From Przewalskia tangutica (taxonomy: Eukaryota > Streptophyta > Magnoliopsida > Solanales > Solanaceae): a DNA stretch of 64,000 nt. Positions 22,992 through 32,378 of the stretch are shown in pieces. Under the pieces are notes generated by a model. It was given only the letters and a program-made list of their open reading frames with translations, searched no databases and had not been told where the DNA came from. The stretch is from assembly GCA_029844215.1 (NCBI GenBank), contig CM056733.1:15621501-15685500 (forward strand), written 5' to 3'. A program made the translations under genes and the position numbers. Positions within the stretch are counted from its first letter, which is position 1, and every line of letters begins with the position of its first letter.

Positions 22992-24293
22992 GTAGGCGTG
23001 TAATCCCCTTTGGTTTCTGTTTGGTTGTGCCCTTAATTGTGGCTTGGTTGTTGTTGAAATTGGCCTTCTTGAAAGGTGGAAAAGTACGTATAAATATGGG
23101 AAGTGCTGCCCAAATCTTTATAGGATAAGAGAGCCCTTACTTGGTATATTACCTACATTAGTAAGCACGTGTTGACATACGTGTTATTGTTGTTATAGGT
23201 TGAAGTACTTTTGAGACGTATCCTAGATTGTAGAGTTGGTTAGCTCGTCAATAAGGTACGAGATGTTGGTACCTTGGTTTATCTAAAATGGAAGATTTTA
23301 TATGTGTTTGGTACATGATGTTTTGGTACCTTGACATAGCTAAATGGAAGATTTTATATGTGTTTGGTACATGATGTTTTGGTACCTTGGCATAGCTAAA
23401 TGGAAGATTTTATATGTGTTTGGTACACGATGTTTTGGTACCTTGGCATAGCTAAATGAAAGATTTTATATGTGTTTGATACATGATGTTCTGGTACCTT
23501 GGCATAACTGAAATGAAAGTTTGTATATGTGATTGGTACATGAAATGTTGGTACCTTGGTTTTTCTAAAAGGGAAGTTTGTTTTAATGGTCGGTATACGA
23601 TGTTGGTACCCTGGTTTTATTCCTTTGAGAGTCAAAAGATGAGTTAAATTACACAAGGTTGCTATAATGCGGGTATAGATACCCATAACAATATATGATT
23701 ATATGAAAAGGCATTCATGGTTTTAAAATGACTCTCATACGTGTGAAATGTACAATTGGCTCTATTTTATATGGCACAGTCGGATCTGGTATTTGATTTT
23801 CATACTTTTCCCTGTCATCTTTTGGCCAGTTACGATCTTATTTACTGTACTTTATGTTACATACTTAGTACATTGTTAGACCGACTCTCTCCGGGCCGTT
23901 AAATGCCTGTAGGTATAGGTACTCGGTTGGGTGATCCGCGAGCTTAGGATCTCTATTCATCTTCTATTGAGACAACTCCACTATTTCGGAGTCTTTTCAT
24001 TTTGGTACGGAGTTTGTAATACAGTCTTATGTATATTCAGAGGTACGGTGGGGCCTTGTCCCGCCATAGTTACTGTCAAAATCTTAGAGGTTTGTATTCA
24101 TATATGGGTTGGACTCGTGTACAGTGTAGTGTCTTTTTGGTTTTTATATATATAATGACGGTCTTGCCGGCTTTGCCTTTGCTTGTTACAAAAAAAAGAG
24201 TTTTATTTAGCTTCTGCGGATTACTTGTGATGTATGGGTAGAAGGGTGCCCAGGTAGGGCACCAGTCGCGGGCCCGGGGTTCGGGTCGTTATA
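22992..24293 (+). repeat. F: 3' part of a Tekay-like LTR
   Basis: The last 250 bases match the reverse complement of the 3' end of the P LTR (47211-47480), including the block GAAGGGTGCCCAGGTAGGGC and the GGGGCCTTGTCCCGCC palindrome. The 5' part of the LTR is absent because element A sits at 22991; it should continue left of base 1. F abuts reverse-strand Q coding sequence at about 24293. Confidence 0.75.
23262..23620 (+). repeat. 56-bp tandem array in LTR fragment F
   Basis: Five to six copies of GGTACCTTGGCATAGCTAAA plus TGGAAGATTTTATATGTGTT plus TGGTACATGATGTTTT. Present again at 43782-44140. Confidence 0.85.
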
Positions 24294-24398
24294 ACTTTTG
24301 AGCCCTAAGATAGGAAATAAGTTGACTCGAGGGTGACCCAATCCTACCTCTTATTAAAACTTCTGGTTCCCAGAAAAAGATAATTTTACAACCTTTTA

Positions 24399-25090
24399 GG
24401 GCGGTGTTGTTCTTAGGTTGCTAGGAAGAGTCCTGTTACTCTGTTTGAATTCCTAGAGCTACCAGAATAGTGACCCTGTTCCGTCAGAAGTCCACTGTTC
24501 TAGTTCCTGTAGTTACCATGGTCGTAACCCTGTTCCGTCAGAAGTCTACTGTTCCAGTTCCTGTAGTTACCAGAATAGTTACCCTGTCCCGTCAGAAGTC
24601 TACTATTCCTGTTAGAGATTAATCACTTAGAGGTCGCACTGTTCTGTTTAAAAGATGACTGAGTACTACTGAAGTAAGCTTTCCTGGAGCAGTATGTTGC
24701 CCGTGAAGCCGAGGTAGGCGTAGGGCGTAGAAAACTGTTGGATGTCGCTGAAGATCGTAGGAGAAAGTCTCGGATGAACAGAACGTGCTAACTGTTTAAG
24801 TTATTAAAAAAGAATAGGAAATAGTGTTGACAACTAGGATAGGAGAACTATTTAGGTAAAGAAAGAACAAGAACTAGTATCGACAACTAGGATAGGAGAA
24901 CCACTTAGGTAAAGAAAGAACAAGAATTAGTGTAGACAACTAGGATAGGAGTACTATTAAGTAGTCGAAGGGATAAGAAAAGAGTAGGACTAAAAGCCTA
25001 GTAACAAGATAGAACAGCAGCCCTAGGATAAGGATGGTAGTCTCCACGCTTATCAACAAACCCTTTGGTTATAAACCAAGAAGTTTATAA
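24399..25090 (+). promoter_or_regulatory. V1 leader, lacking the first ~35 nt
   Basis: Starts at AGGGCGGTGTTG, about 35 bases inside the leader as judged from 30111-30252 and 34876 onward. It contains two small tandem arrays: a 54-bp unit with GTTCCGTCAGAAGTC at 24473-24613, and a ~52-bp unit with ACAACTAGGATAGGAG at 24828-24980. Caulimovirid leaders usually carry short upstream frames and a large stem; I did not fold it. Confidence 0.8.
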
Positions 25091-25396
25091 ATGAAGATGC
25101 GTCCAGAGTTTAATTACATAAGAGAATATAGTTCTCAGATAATTGATTATGTCATAGCAAGTTATGATATTAATAAGCTGTTAAAGGAAACTCTTAGAGA
25201 GGTAGAATATTATAATACTGCTAGACCCGCCCCAGGGTTAGATTCTTACTGCCGAACTATAGTCTGGCAAATAATCATTGGAAAAAGATTTGAACTAGAT
25301 GAAGAAGTAAGCAGATTAAGAAGAAGGATTAGCTACCTAGCAGGTAGACAGTCTATATCTGAATACTTAGTAAGGCTCCACACAGTCTCTTACTAG
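25091..25396 (+). CDS. V1 ORF1, 101-residue pararetroviral protein
   Basis: A small protein in the position of the first ORF of badna/tungro-like caulimovirids; its function is not known to me. It is 101 residues, as is the V2 copy (35608-35913); by hand alignment 49 of 101 residues are identical. The conserved start MKMRPEF, a central LREVEYY-type helix and a charged heptad-like C-terminal half (DEEVSRLRRRISYL) suggest a coiled coil. The stop TAG at 25394 is followed after one base by the ATG of the next ORF, so the two were probably read from one RNA by leaky scanning or reinitiation. The frame is intact. Confidence 0.8.
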   Translation: MKMRPEFNYIREYSSQIIDYVIASYDINKLLKETLREVEYYNTARPAPGLDSYCRTIVWQIIIGKRFELDEEVSRLRRRISYLAGRQSISEYLVRLHTVSY

Positions 25397-25397
25397 T

Positions 25398-27935
25398 ATG
25401 AATGAAATCAACAGTGAAAACTTAGCAACTTCAAAGATTGCTAAAGTTGAAAAAGATTTGCAGAACTGGAATATTCCAAAAGAATCTTTCAGAGCTGTTT
25501 ATGAAACAGGAAAGTTTGATTTTATAAAAAATTATAATATCAAAACTTGTGAGTCCACAATAGCTATTAATAACTCAAAAGAGATTATTAAATTGCTATC
25601 AACTGAAGATATAAACAGATATAAAAAGGAATTTAATTTCCTTCACATAGGTTTGGTACAAATTGCTGTAAAGCCTTTGTATCGATTGGGTCTCGATACC
25701 CCCATCTGTCTTTTGCTAAGAGATGCCAGGTTATTAAACTTTGATGATTCCTTACTAGGAGTTTTACAAAGTAATTTAGCCAGAGGTCCAGTTTATTTTA
25801 ACTGTTACCCAAATTTTTCAGTAGATATTAATGATCAGAACGTTATGGACACCTTAACGTTAAACATTAAAACGAAAAATATGAACAGTAAGATAAACAC
25901 AAGAGAAATAGCTATAATATACAGAGTATATTACAGGCTAATGAAAACAACCTTAGCTCCAAAAGCTAAACTAGTTAGCAGTAAAGGTGCGACCATGCTT
26001 ATGGAAGCCAACCAGGAACATAGCAATATCTTTGTTCCCAGAATGCTAAAATGGAATGAAATTTTAGCAAAAGATGAATGGCACTTCGATGCTATTACCC
26101 AACCAAAGATGACCGACAGCCCCACCAGAAGTGAAATGCATGGTGGAGACAGTTTGGGCATGATTAAAGAAGACATCGGTTTTAAAATCGATTGGAATTA
26201 TATTGATAAATTATGGAGAGATCCAGAGCACGCCATTAAAAGAAAATGGTATGTAAGCACCTTTTCACTCTGTGAAAGGAAAGTATTTAAAGAATCATGG
26301 ATAAAAGACATGAACCATGTCAATGCTAATCTAGAATTCTTTAGGTGGTTTGAAATCACTGATAAACTCCATAACGACAGACAATGTCTAAACACCATTG
26401 TAAAGAAATGGTTCACAGGTGAAAGGACTGTTGAGTCAGTTACACCTCCCTTAGAACAGATAAAGATTTCCGTTAACGGTGAAGTCTTAACCGCCACTCC
26501 TTTTAAAAGAGATATAAAAGATCCTAATGATATCACACATGTTGATGATATTAATAAGATCCTCCAACAGAACAACTACACCAACCAGTTGTTACATGTT
26601 ATCTCTAACCAAATTTCAGAAGCAAGTAATGCTTCTACTTTCAGGAATACACCAGTCCGTTCGGAAGAAAAAACCTTATCCGAACCTCTTTTTAAGATTC
26701 CCCAGTTTTCGGCAAAAAGCCATCCAAAATTTGGGAAAGAAATCGAAGATGATCTGCTAGACAGAATCAGTAATAAATTCAAAGAGATGAAAGTCTCTGA
26801 AGGGTCAACCTCGAGAAACCCTGACAAATCCGTCAAGGTATTAAGCGAAGGTTCAAGTTCAAAGAATAATACAGAGGTTAATAAAATATTAAAATTAACC
26901 AAAGATAATGGTAAGAGTTTCTATAAGCAATCCACGTTCCCAGACATGTTGTTTGAAGAACGAATTCCACCCCCAGCCACTTATTCGGGTGATGAAATCC
27001 ATGAATGGAACATTGACGGCATGTCCGAAGGACAAGTTGTTAAAGTGCTCCATGAAATGGGAGTCTGTTTAACCAGTTATAAAATAAAAACACATACAGA
27101 CGATGCCCAATTGGCGTCAATTATCATTTCAGGTTTCACTGGGATGTTAAAAAATTGGTGGGAAAACTACCTATTCGACATTGAAAAGACGAGCATCATG
27201 AATGCAACTACCACAGTCCAAATAAGGAACATCGATAACAGTATTACTAATGAAGTTCATGGTGATGCCTCGGCAACCCTGTTATACTGCATCGGTAAAC
27301 ACTTTGTTGGAGATCCAAAACTTTTCCAAGATAGAAGTTTAGAGGTCCTTAATAATCTAACGTGTCCGAAACTACACGATTTTAAATGGTATAAGGATAT
27401 ATTTCTTAACAAAGTCATGTTACGTACTGACTGTAATCATGATTATTGGAAGGAAAGATTTATCAGCGGTTTGCCTAAACTCTTTGCCGAGAAGGTAAGA
27501 ACCAACATAAGGAGATGTCACAATGGGGACACTCCGTATGGCATAATGACATATGGTGATTTAATCAGCTATGTTAATCTGACCGGCTTAGAGCTGTGTA
27601 ATTCGATAAAACTTAATAATCAAATACAGAAATACTCCACCAAAGGAGAGTTAGGAAGTTTCTGCGAAGACTTCAGTTATGTTAAGATTTCTGCTCCTTC
27701 GAAGAGCATCAAAAGAATGAAGAAGAATCATAACATTTCTCGCCCCAAAGCGTATAAAAGGGATTATACTCCTAAAAAGAAGTATAATAGAGAAAGCAAC
27801 AGCAAAAATACAAAGAAAAAGGTAATTTGCTGGAATTGCGGAAAAGCAGGCCACATGGCCAATAAATGCAAAGAACCCGATAAAAGGAAAGATAAGATTA
27901 ATCTATTGGGAATTGATCCCAAAATAAAAAGATAA
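25398..27935 (+). CDS. V1 ORF2: movement protein plus coat protein region, 845 residues
   Basis: The N-terminal part of a caulimovirid polyprotein. Residues 70-185 resemble a 30K-superfamily movement domain (LHIGLVQIAV, then LLLRDARLL with the conserved Asp 109, then GPVYFNCYPNF); such proteins carry virus between cells. Residues 255-365 (KEDIGFKIDW, HAIKRKWY, FFRWFEIT) are shared with V2/V3. From about 515 to 800 the sequence looks like a coat domain (GMLKNWWENYL at 580-590), then a Lys/Arg-rich tail and a CX2CX4HX4C zinc knuckle at 811-824 that would bind nucleic acid. The frame is open throughout and ends at TAA (27933). In V2 the corresponding linker continues into protease, so this stop may be a break or a real ORF end. 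Confidence 0.85.
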   Translation: MNEINSENLATSKIAKVEKDLQNWNIPKESFRAVYETGKFDFIKNYNIKTCESTIAINNSKEIIKLLSTEDINRYKKEFNFLHIGLVQIAVKPLYRLGLDTPICLLLRDARLLNFDDSLLGVLQSNLARGPVYFNCYPNFSVDINDQNVMDTLTLNIKTKNMNSKINTREIAIIYRVYYRLMKTTLAPKAKLVSSKGATMLMEANQEHSNIFVPRMLKWNEILAKDEWHFDAITQPKMTDSPTRSEMHGGDSLGMIKEDIGFKIDWNYIDKLWRDPEHAIKRKWYVSTFSLCERKVFKESWIKDMNHVNANLEFFRWFEITDKLHNDRQCLNTIVKKWFTGERTVESVTPPLEQIKISVNGEVLTATPFKRDIKDPNDITHVDDINKILQQNNYTNQLLHVISNQISEASNASTFRNTPVRSEEKTLSEPLFKIPQFSAKSHPKFGKEIEDDLLDRISNKFKEMKVSEGSTSRNPDKSVKVLSEGSSSKNNTEVNKILKLTKDNGKSFYKQSTFPDMLFEERIPPPATYSGDEIHEWNIDGMSEGQVVKVLHEMGVCLTSYKIKTHTDDAQLASIIISGFTGMLKNWWENYLFDIEKTSIMNATTTVQIRNIDNSITNEVHGDASATLLYCIGKHFVGDPKLFQDRSLEVLNNLTCPKLHDFKWYKDIFLNKVMLRTDCNHDYWKERFISGLPKLFAEKVRTNIRRCHNGDTPYGIMTYGDLISYVNLTGLELCNSIKLNNQIQKYSTKGELGSFCEDFSYVKISAPSKSIKRMKKNHNISRPKAYKRDYTPKKKYNRESNSKNTKKKVICWNCGKAGHMANKCKEPDKRKDKINLLGIDPKIKR

Positions 27936-28142
27936 ACTGTTTACAATTCTAAACGAAGAACAGTCTGATAATAGTTCTGAAGAATCTTCAGACAATTTCT
28001 ACTGACGGCGATCATGATCAGATTCTGATTCGGATAGTTCCACTTCCAAATTTTCAATCGTGAATGTACTGGGAAAATCTGCACATGTACCAAACAGACA
28101 ATTGGCGTTATATCAAGTAGCAGCCAAGAGTTTTTCTTTGAC
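27936..28142 (+). pseudogene. V1 acidic linker between coat and protease, interrupted by stops
   Basis: Directly after the TAA the same frame reads a Glu/Ser/Asp-rich stretch (NEEQSDNSSEESS) that aligns with the acidic linker of V2, then meets TGA near 28002. Downstream the sequence is open only in pieces. This is the break between the two halves of the V1 polyprotein. Confidence 0.6.
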
Positions 28143-28706
28143 ATGGTCGATCACATAGATGATGACAATTTTAAAAAGCAATATTTAAAAGAACTTAAGA
28201 ACCTCGTCATTAACCAGAAAAAAGAAAAAGGGAAGATAGAACCTTTTGACATGAAAAGAGTGTTCAGTAAGTTTAAAGACTCTAAGTCAGGTAATTCATT
28301 ACCAGACTTAATTCATGAAGTCTCAGAGTTGAAGGAAGAAATCCTTCGGATGGGTAAAAGACTCAGTTCATTAGAAGCCGAAGAAATCAGTCGGATTAAC
28401 AAAAGGCTCAGTTCATTGGAAACTGGGACATTGGCCAAAATCAGAAATTCGGATCTCACAGAAGATCCCCAGACTTCGTCTAAACAGATGGTCACGGAAG
28501 ATCAGGAAATAGATGAATCAGAACAGGAATCTGATTCAGGGCTAACTTTAATATCCAAGGCTAGAGCATTAAGCTACCATGTCCCTATTAAATTAGTCAT
28601 TAACGATTTTGCTATCGAAAGAGTAGCACTTTTAGATTCAGGAGCAGATCAAAACTGCATTCGCGAAGGTATAATCCCTACCAAGTACTTAAATGTATAC
28701 ACATAG
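28143..28706 (+). pseudogene. V1 protease region, N-terminal part
   Basis: 187 residues. A predicted coiled coil (EVSELKEEILRMGKRLSSLE, with a near-duplicate heptad block SRINKRLSSLE) is followed by an acidic linker and the retropepsin start ALLDSGADQNC, with catalytic Asp at residue 165 (codon 28635-28637). The enzyme processes the viral polyprotein. The frame shifts at about 28700 into 28693-29001, so the protease is split. The start codon is only the first ATG; in an intact virus this would be internal to a longer ORF. Confidence 0.8.
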
Positions 28707-29001
28707 GCTATACTCTGCCACAGGGGAGGATATAGAAATTAATTATAAACTCTCAAGAGCACTAGTATGCAATAAGAATATTGCATTCACTAATAGCTTC
28801 ATCATAACCAAGGACATAACTGAAGAAATCATCTTAGGAACACCATTCCTAGCCCATATACTGCCGTATACGGCAAAACCAGATGGTATTCATACTATCA
28901 CTAGGGGAGTAGATCTCATATTTCCTTACATTAATCCTTTGACAACTGATCAAAGTGGTCGTGTTAAACAGAAGGTAGTCCTTAGGAAACCATTTGAGTA
29001 A
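28693..29001 (+). pseudogene. V1 protease region, C-terminal part
   Basis: Continues the protease in another frame: LYSATGEDIEINYKL, then EEIILGTPFL, the second conserved retropepsin block. It aligns with V2 residues after DSGADQ. It ends at a stop just where V1 loses the RT: the sequence after 29001 jumps to a stretch (AGCACGAAAGGCTGGAAGGG) that corresponds to the region after RT in V2 (38471). Confidence 0.8.
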
Positions 29002-29440
29002 AGCACGAAAGGCTGGAAGGGCCTGTGCCGTATCATTGGTAAAATAAACCAGTTATTAAGCTGCTTAGAACCAGTTAGAACAAATAGTAACAATCCCAGA
29101 ATTGTTTGGTTACTACGTTTTCGTAATACTTTTATCAAAACATTGATTTTGAAGGTTCTATAAATCTTTTACCAAAACGTTGATTTTGAAAAATTCTATA
29201 AGTCTTTTATCAAAAACAGGTGTTAAATCTATAAACGATTTAAAAGAATTCCTGCCAAACCAGTAAAACATTTGTTATAGACAAATTTAAATGGCTCAGA
29301 CCATCCATAAAGCAGTTCTCCAGAAGGACAACAGGCATTAATGTCCGGCAGGTAAGTCAGCAGGTAAATAACCAGAACAAGGAAAGTTCATTTCCCTGAA
29401 ACAAAAAGAAGGCTCTAGAAGGGCCTCAGCAAAACAAAAG
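29002..29440 (+). other. V1 non-coding stretch after the RT deletion
   Basis: No coding remnant recognised. It contains two and a half copies of a ~37-bp unit, TTTATCAAAACATTGATTTT (29130-29220). The RT, RNase H and C-terminal ORF present in part in V2/V3 are missing. Confidence 0.5.
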
Positions 29441-29790
29441 AAACGCGACATAAAGTCACGATGAGACAAGTCCCTTCAGAAAAAGGACACAAAGCAGGAT
29501 AGCGACATTTGCCCTTTCGAAAAAGTAAAGGACACTTGCCCTTTCAGAAAAATGAGAAGTAAAGCAGAAAGCGACACTTGCCCCTTCGGAAAAGCAAGAG
29601 TCAAAAACTGACATAAAGCAGATGGTGACATTTGCCCTTTCGCAAAAGCAAAGGACAAAACCAATAAAACAGACAGCAATACTTTCCTCTTCAGAAAAGC
29701 AAGAGCCAAGAAAGCGACATAAAGCATAAAGGACAAAAAGACATTTGCCCTTTCGTAAAAGAAGACAAGGACGTCTGAACGCCCTTTCAA
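29440..29790 (+). promoter_or_regulatory. V1 upstream promoter repeats
   Basis: Five to six copies of a ~60-bp unit containing GACACTTGCCCTTTCGGAAA followed by AGCAAGAG or CATAAAGCAG. The same units occur upstream of the V2 TATA (40020-40320) and, reversed, upstream of the V3 TATA (30508-30790). Position suggests an enhancer, as in other pararetroviral promoters; function is inferred. Confidence 0.6.
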
Positions 29791-29885
29791 AAGGAATCTT
29801 AGCCTTTTAATTAGAACCGTCCACCTGTTAGGACGCGTGTTTGAATTTTAATGGTCCACTGTTAGGACAATAATTCATTCGAGGC

Positions 29886-29895
29886 CTATTTAAGG
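29886..29895 (+). promoter_or_regulatory. V1 core promoter TATA element
   Basis: CTATTTAAGG, conserved in V2 (40388-40397) and V3 (30429-30438, reversed), about 100 bases before AATAAA. The arrangement matches caulimovirid terminal regions, where the poly(A) signal lies just downstream of the start of the pregenomic RNA. Confidence 0.7.
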
Positions 29896-29986
29896 CTCTC
29901 ACTTGTAAACATAGAAGGCATCCGGAAATATCCCCCTCTCTCTCTAATTCCTTGCCTGATCTTGTATCCCTCTCTCTTATGCTTTG

Positions 29987-29992
29987 AATAAA
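29987..29992 (+). terminator. V1 poly(A) signal
   Basis: AATAAA within GCTTTGAATAAAATCG. Conserved in V2 (40494-40499) and V3 (30327-30332, reversed). Confidence 0.7.
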
Positions 29993-30092
29993 ATCGTAAG
30001 TTTATTTTAAACTTATTATTATTTTCTTATATTTTGGTTTTAAATTCTGCTTTTCGCATCTTAAACTGTTATTCCGCTTTATTCACACTTTA

Positions 30093-30110
30093 TGGTACCA
30101 AAGCCATGTT
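30093..30110 (+). promoter_or_regulatory. Viral primer binding site, initiator tRNA-Met type
   Basis: TGGTACCAAAGCCATGTT against the usual plant TGGTATCAGAGCCATG-type site: two changes. In caulimovirids this marks position 1 of the genome. It is the only complete copy in the cluster. Confidence 0.85.
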
Positions 30111-30252
30111 GGTAGAGATGAGTGAGTAGTCTCATACTACCGTCCTTAGGGCGGTGTTGTTCTTAGGTTGCTAGGAAGAGTCCTGTTACTCTGTTTGAAT
30201 TCCTAGAGCTACCAGAATAGTGACCCTGTTCCGTCAGAAGTCCACTGTTCTA
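30111..30252 (+). repeat. Second, partial copy of the V1 leader (terminal redundancy)
   Basis: After the primer site, leader sequence GGTAGAGATGAGTGAG begins again. From TTAGGGCGGTGTTG it repeats the start of V1 at 24396 onward for about 105 bases. V1 therefore runs round its circular map past its own start. It stops at 30252, where the reversed V3 copy begins. Confidence 0.9.
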
Positions 30253-30326
30253 GCGGAATAACAGTTTAAGATGCGAAAAGCAGAATTTAAAACCAAAATA
30301 TAAGAATATAATTTAAAACTTACAAT

Positions 30327-30438
30327 TTTATTCAAATCATTTGAAAGGAGAGAGAGGGATACAAAATCAGGCAAGGAAAGAGAGAGAGGGGGATATTTCC
30401 GGATGCCTTAGCAATTACAAAATGAGAACCTTAAATAG
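30327..30438 (-). promoter_or_regulatory. V3 core promoter and poly(A) signal, reverse strand
   Basis: Reverse strand CTATTTAAGG (30438-30429) and AATAAA (30332-30327), with upstream repeats at 30508-30790. It points left, towards V1. Confidence 0.65.
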
Positions 30439-30769
30439 GCCTCGAATGAACTATTCGTCCTAACACGTGGACGGTTCTGTTTAAAACAAATGGACGGCTG
30501 AGATTACATGACCTTTGCTTTTTCGAAAGGGCAAACGTCTTCTTCTGCTTTAAAGTCCTTTGTCTTCTTCTTCTTTATGTCGCTGTCTTTGGCTCTTTCT
30601 TTTCTGAAGAGGCAAATGTCGCTGTCTGCTTTATAGATTTTGTCCTTTAGCTTTTGCGAAAGGGCAAATGTCACCATCTGCTTTATTTTTGACTCTTGCT
30701 TTTCCGAAGGGGCAAGTGTCGCCGCTTTATCCGGCGGCAAGTGTCCTTACTTTTACGAAGCGGCAAGTG

Positions 30770-31381
30770 TCACCATCCTGTTTTATGTCCTCTTTGGAAG
30801 GGACTCGTCATTATTTCTTTGAGATACGCATCTGCGTAGGCTTGTGCAATTCCTCGGGGAATGAGCATGTCGCCGTTATCTGTTTCACTGTGGTTGGATT
30901 CCACTTCTTCTTCTCCTTCTAATTTCGCCAGAGCTTCTAATAGCTTCCTTCTGGTTTCTGACTTAGAACGTGAGGTTTCACCTGAGGAAGATGGGCTTCT
31001 TCTTTCTGGTTTTACCTTAATTTCTTCCCTGGGTTTTGGGCTCCATCCTTTAATTCTGATGGTCTTGCTTAAATAACGGATCCTGTTTATCTCCTGGATG
31101 TCGAATGACCAATTAATGATATACGAAATTCTTTTATTAAAAAAGAACTTGCATAACTTAATATGTTCTGGTAAAGTCGAAATCTGTTGTTCCTCTTGGA
31201 AACTCTTATACTTATCCTGGAAGCTTGAAGCTACCACCTGTGAATTTCCTCCAAAGATGCTCCACCATTCATAGAACCATCTGGGAATAACTTTCTCCTT
31301 AATCCCTTCTGCATATTTGATGAACCAAGTGTGGGTATTTGGCCTAACATACAGAAAGTTGAACCACGTCCTTATAATCAT
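30770..31381 (-). CDS. V3 C-terminal viral ORF, Trp-rich, function unknown
   Basis: A 203-residue frame in V3, downstream of the RNase H remnant and before the promoter; the V2 counterpart (39430-40030) is frameshifted. The N-terminal half is aromatic-rich (TWFNFLYVRPNTHTWF, then WFYEWWSIFGG), followed by EHIKLCKFFFNKRISYI and WSFDIQEINRIRYLSK. The C-terminal half is basic then acidic with Ser clusters (RRSPSSSGETSRS), ending in an acidic helix (LEALAKLEGEEEVE). I do not recognise the domain. It could be the C-terminal part of the polyprotein or a separate late ORF. The first Met is a guess, since upstream homologous sequence is broken by stops. Confidence 0.5.
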   Translation of the reverse strand: MIIRTWFNFLYVRPNTHTWFIKYAEGIKEKVIPRWFYEWWSIFGGNSQVVASSFQDKYKSFQEEQQISTLPEHIKLCKFFFNKRISYIINWSFDIQEINRIRYLSKTIRIKGWSPKPREEIKVKPERRSPSSSGETSRSKSETRRKLLEALAKLEGEEEVESNHSETDNGDMLIPRGIAQAYADAYLKEIMTSPFQRGHKTGW

Positions 31382-32378
31382 ACCAATTATAGGCGATGCG
31401 TGAGTCCTGGATAATGGTATGCAGGTTTGTAGGTGATCTACATACCAATTAAATGGACTTAAAATCTTTTAATGGTAAATTTGGAATACTCAATTAAACT
31501 GCTTTATCAAAATACTTGTGTTCGACTTCTATGGAGTCAGATCAACAAAAATAAACTCATAGTACTTCCTAGTTTTGAAGTCTTGAGTATCCACATCTTG
31601 GTGGTCCGTATAACAGGTTTTAGCAAATCTTGTACCCTAAAATTTTCATCTTGTTTGTCCAGGCCATTAATGGCAGGTCAGGTATGGATAAATTCCCATT
31701 TCGAATGAAGTGGTATCTCTTTCTTAGAGGCCCTCTTGGTTTAATCGCGAGTATGATTCCGGGAACCATCTCAGAATCGTCTGCGCTCAGGCAGATCTTT
31801 GGTGTAACTTTGAGCGGTTGCTGTTCCTTCCCTTTTAGAGAGATCGTATAATTGGGAGATCTCCCAATATCCGTGAACCTATTACGTCCACGGTTTTATG
31901 AAGAATCGTCTGCAGCTTTTTCTCGCAAAAGGTCATTTCATTTTTCTTCTAACTTATTACGAAGGGTGGTCTCATCGCGTAAGCACAGGATCTCGCCTCA
32001 TTATTTCCCTGCAAAATTCTCTCATCAGGAAATCTTGCAGAGAGTTTTTTCACTTATAAAATCAAATTTAAAATTCGAAATTTGATAATAAAGCTTTCTC
32101 CCGCAAAATCTGTTTGAAACTAAATCTTTTTGTAAAGTTTCTTTGGCTGCTTCGCAGTCGACTCTTAAAAATATTAGCAAATTATTTTGGTACTACATAG
32201 TACTCTATATGAAAACAATTTTGACTCTTATCAAATTGTTTGACTGTTTTGAAGATTACTTCCTATTTAGGAGGTATCTATCTTAACGAACCCTCTGGCC
32301 ATTTCCACTGAAAGACGGCATAGGTCCTTCCGACCTTTCATGCTAAATCCAATGGTTTTTAGCCTGACTGTTAAAGAC
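31382..32378 (-). pseudogene. V3 RNase H C-terminus and downstream remnant
   Basis: Around 32030-32170 the reverse strand reads RVDCEAAKETLQK followed by SNFKFDFI, the usual C-terminal RNase H signature of caulimovirids. Further on are pieces such as RDETTLRNKLEEK (near 31950) and KGKEQQPLKVTPKICLS (near 31790-31840), in changing frames with stops. The first RNase H catalytic residues were not seen. It connects the RT remnant to the Trp-rich ORF. Confidence 0.6.

Larger units (their letters stand above)
20092..24398 (+). repeat. Left copy of the 4.3-kb direct duplication flanking the virus cluster
   Basis: Matches 40611-44928 throughout: about 2.9 kb of element A LTR, all of LTR fragment F, and the last 105 or so bases of element Q pol in reverse. 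Right after the shared ACCTTTTA the left copy switches to viral leader and the right copy continues into Q, so the right copy shows the undisturbed Q sequence. Confidence 0.9.

Noticed and set aside
22992..24293. Host single-copy DNA next to element A
   Set aside because: Its right end matches the reverse complement of the P LTR end, and it carries an LTR-type tandem array, so it is LTR F.
30093..30110. tRNA gene
   Set aside because: Only the primer-site complement of the tRNA 3' end is present; there is no cloverleaf sequence around it. The same holds for other primer sites.
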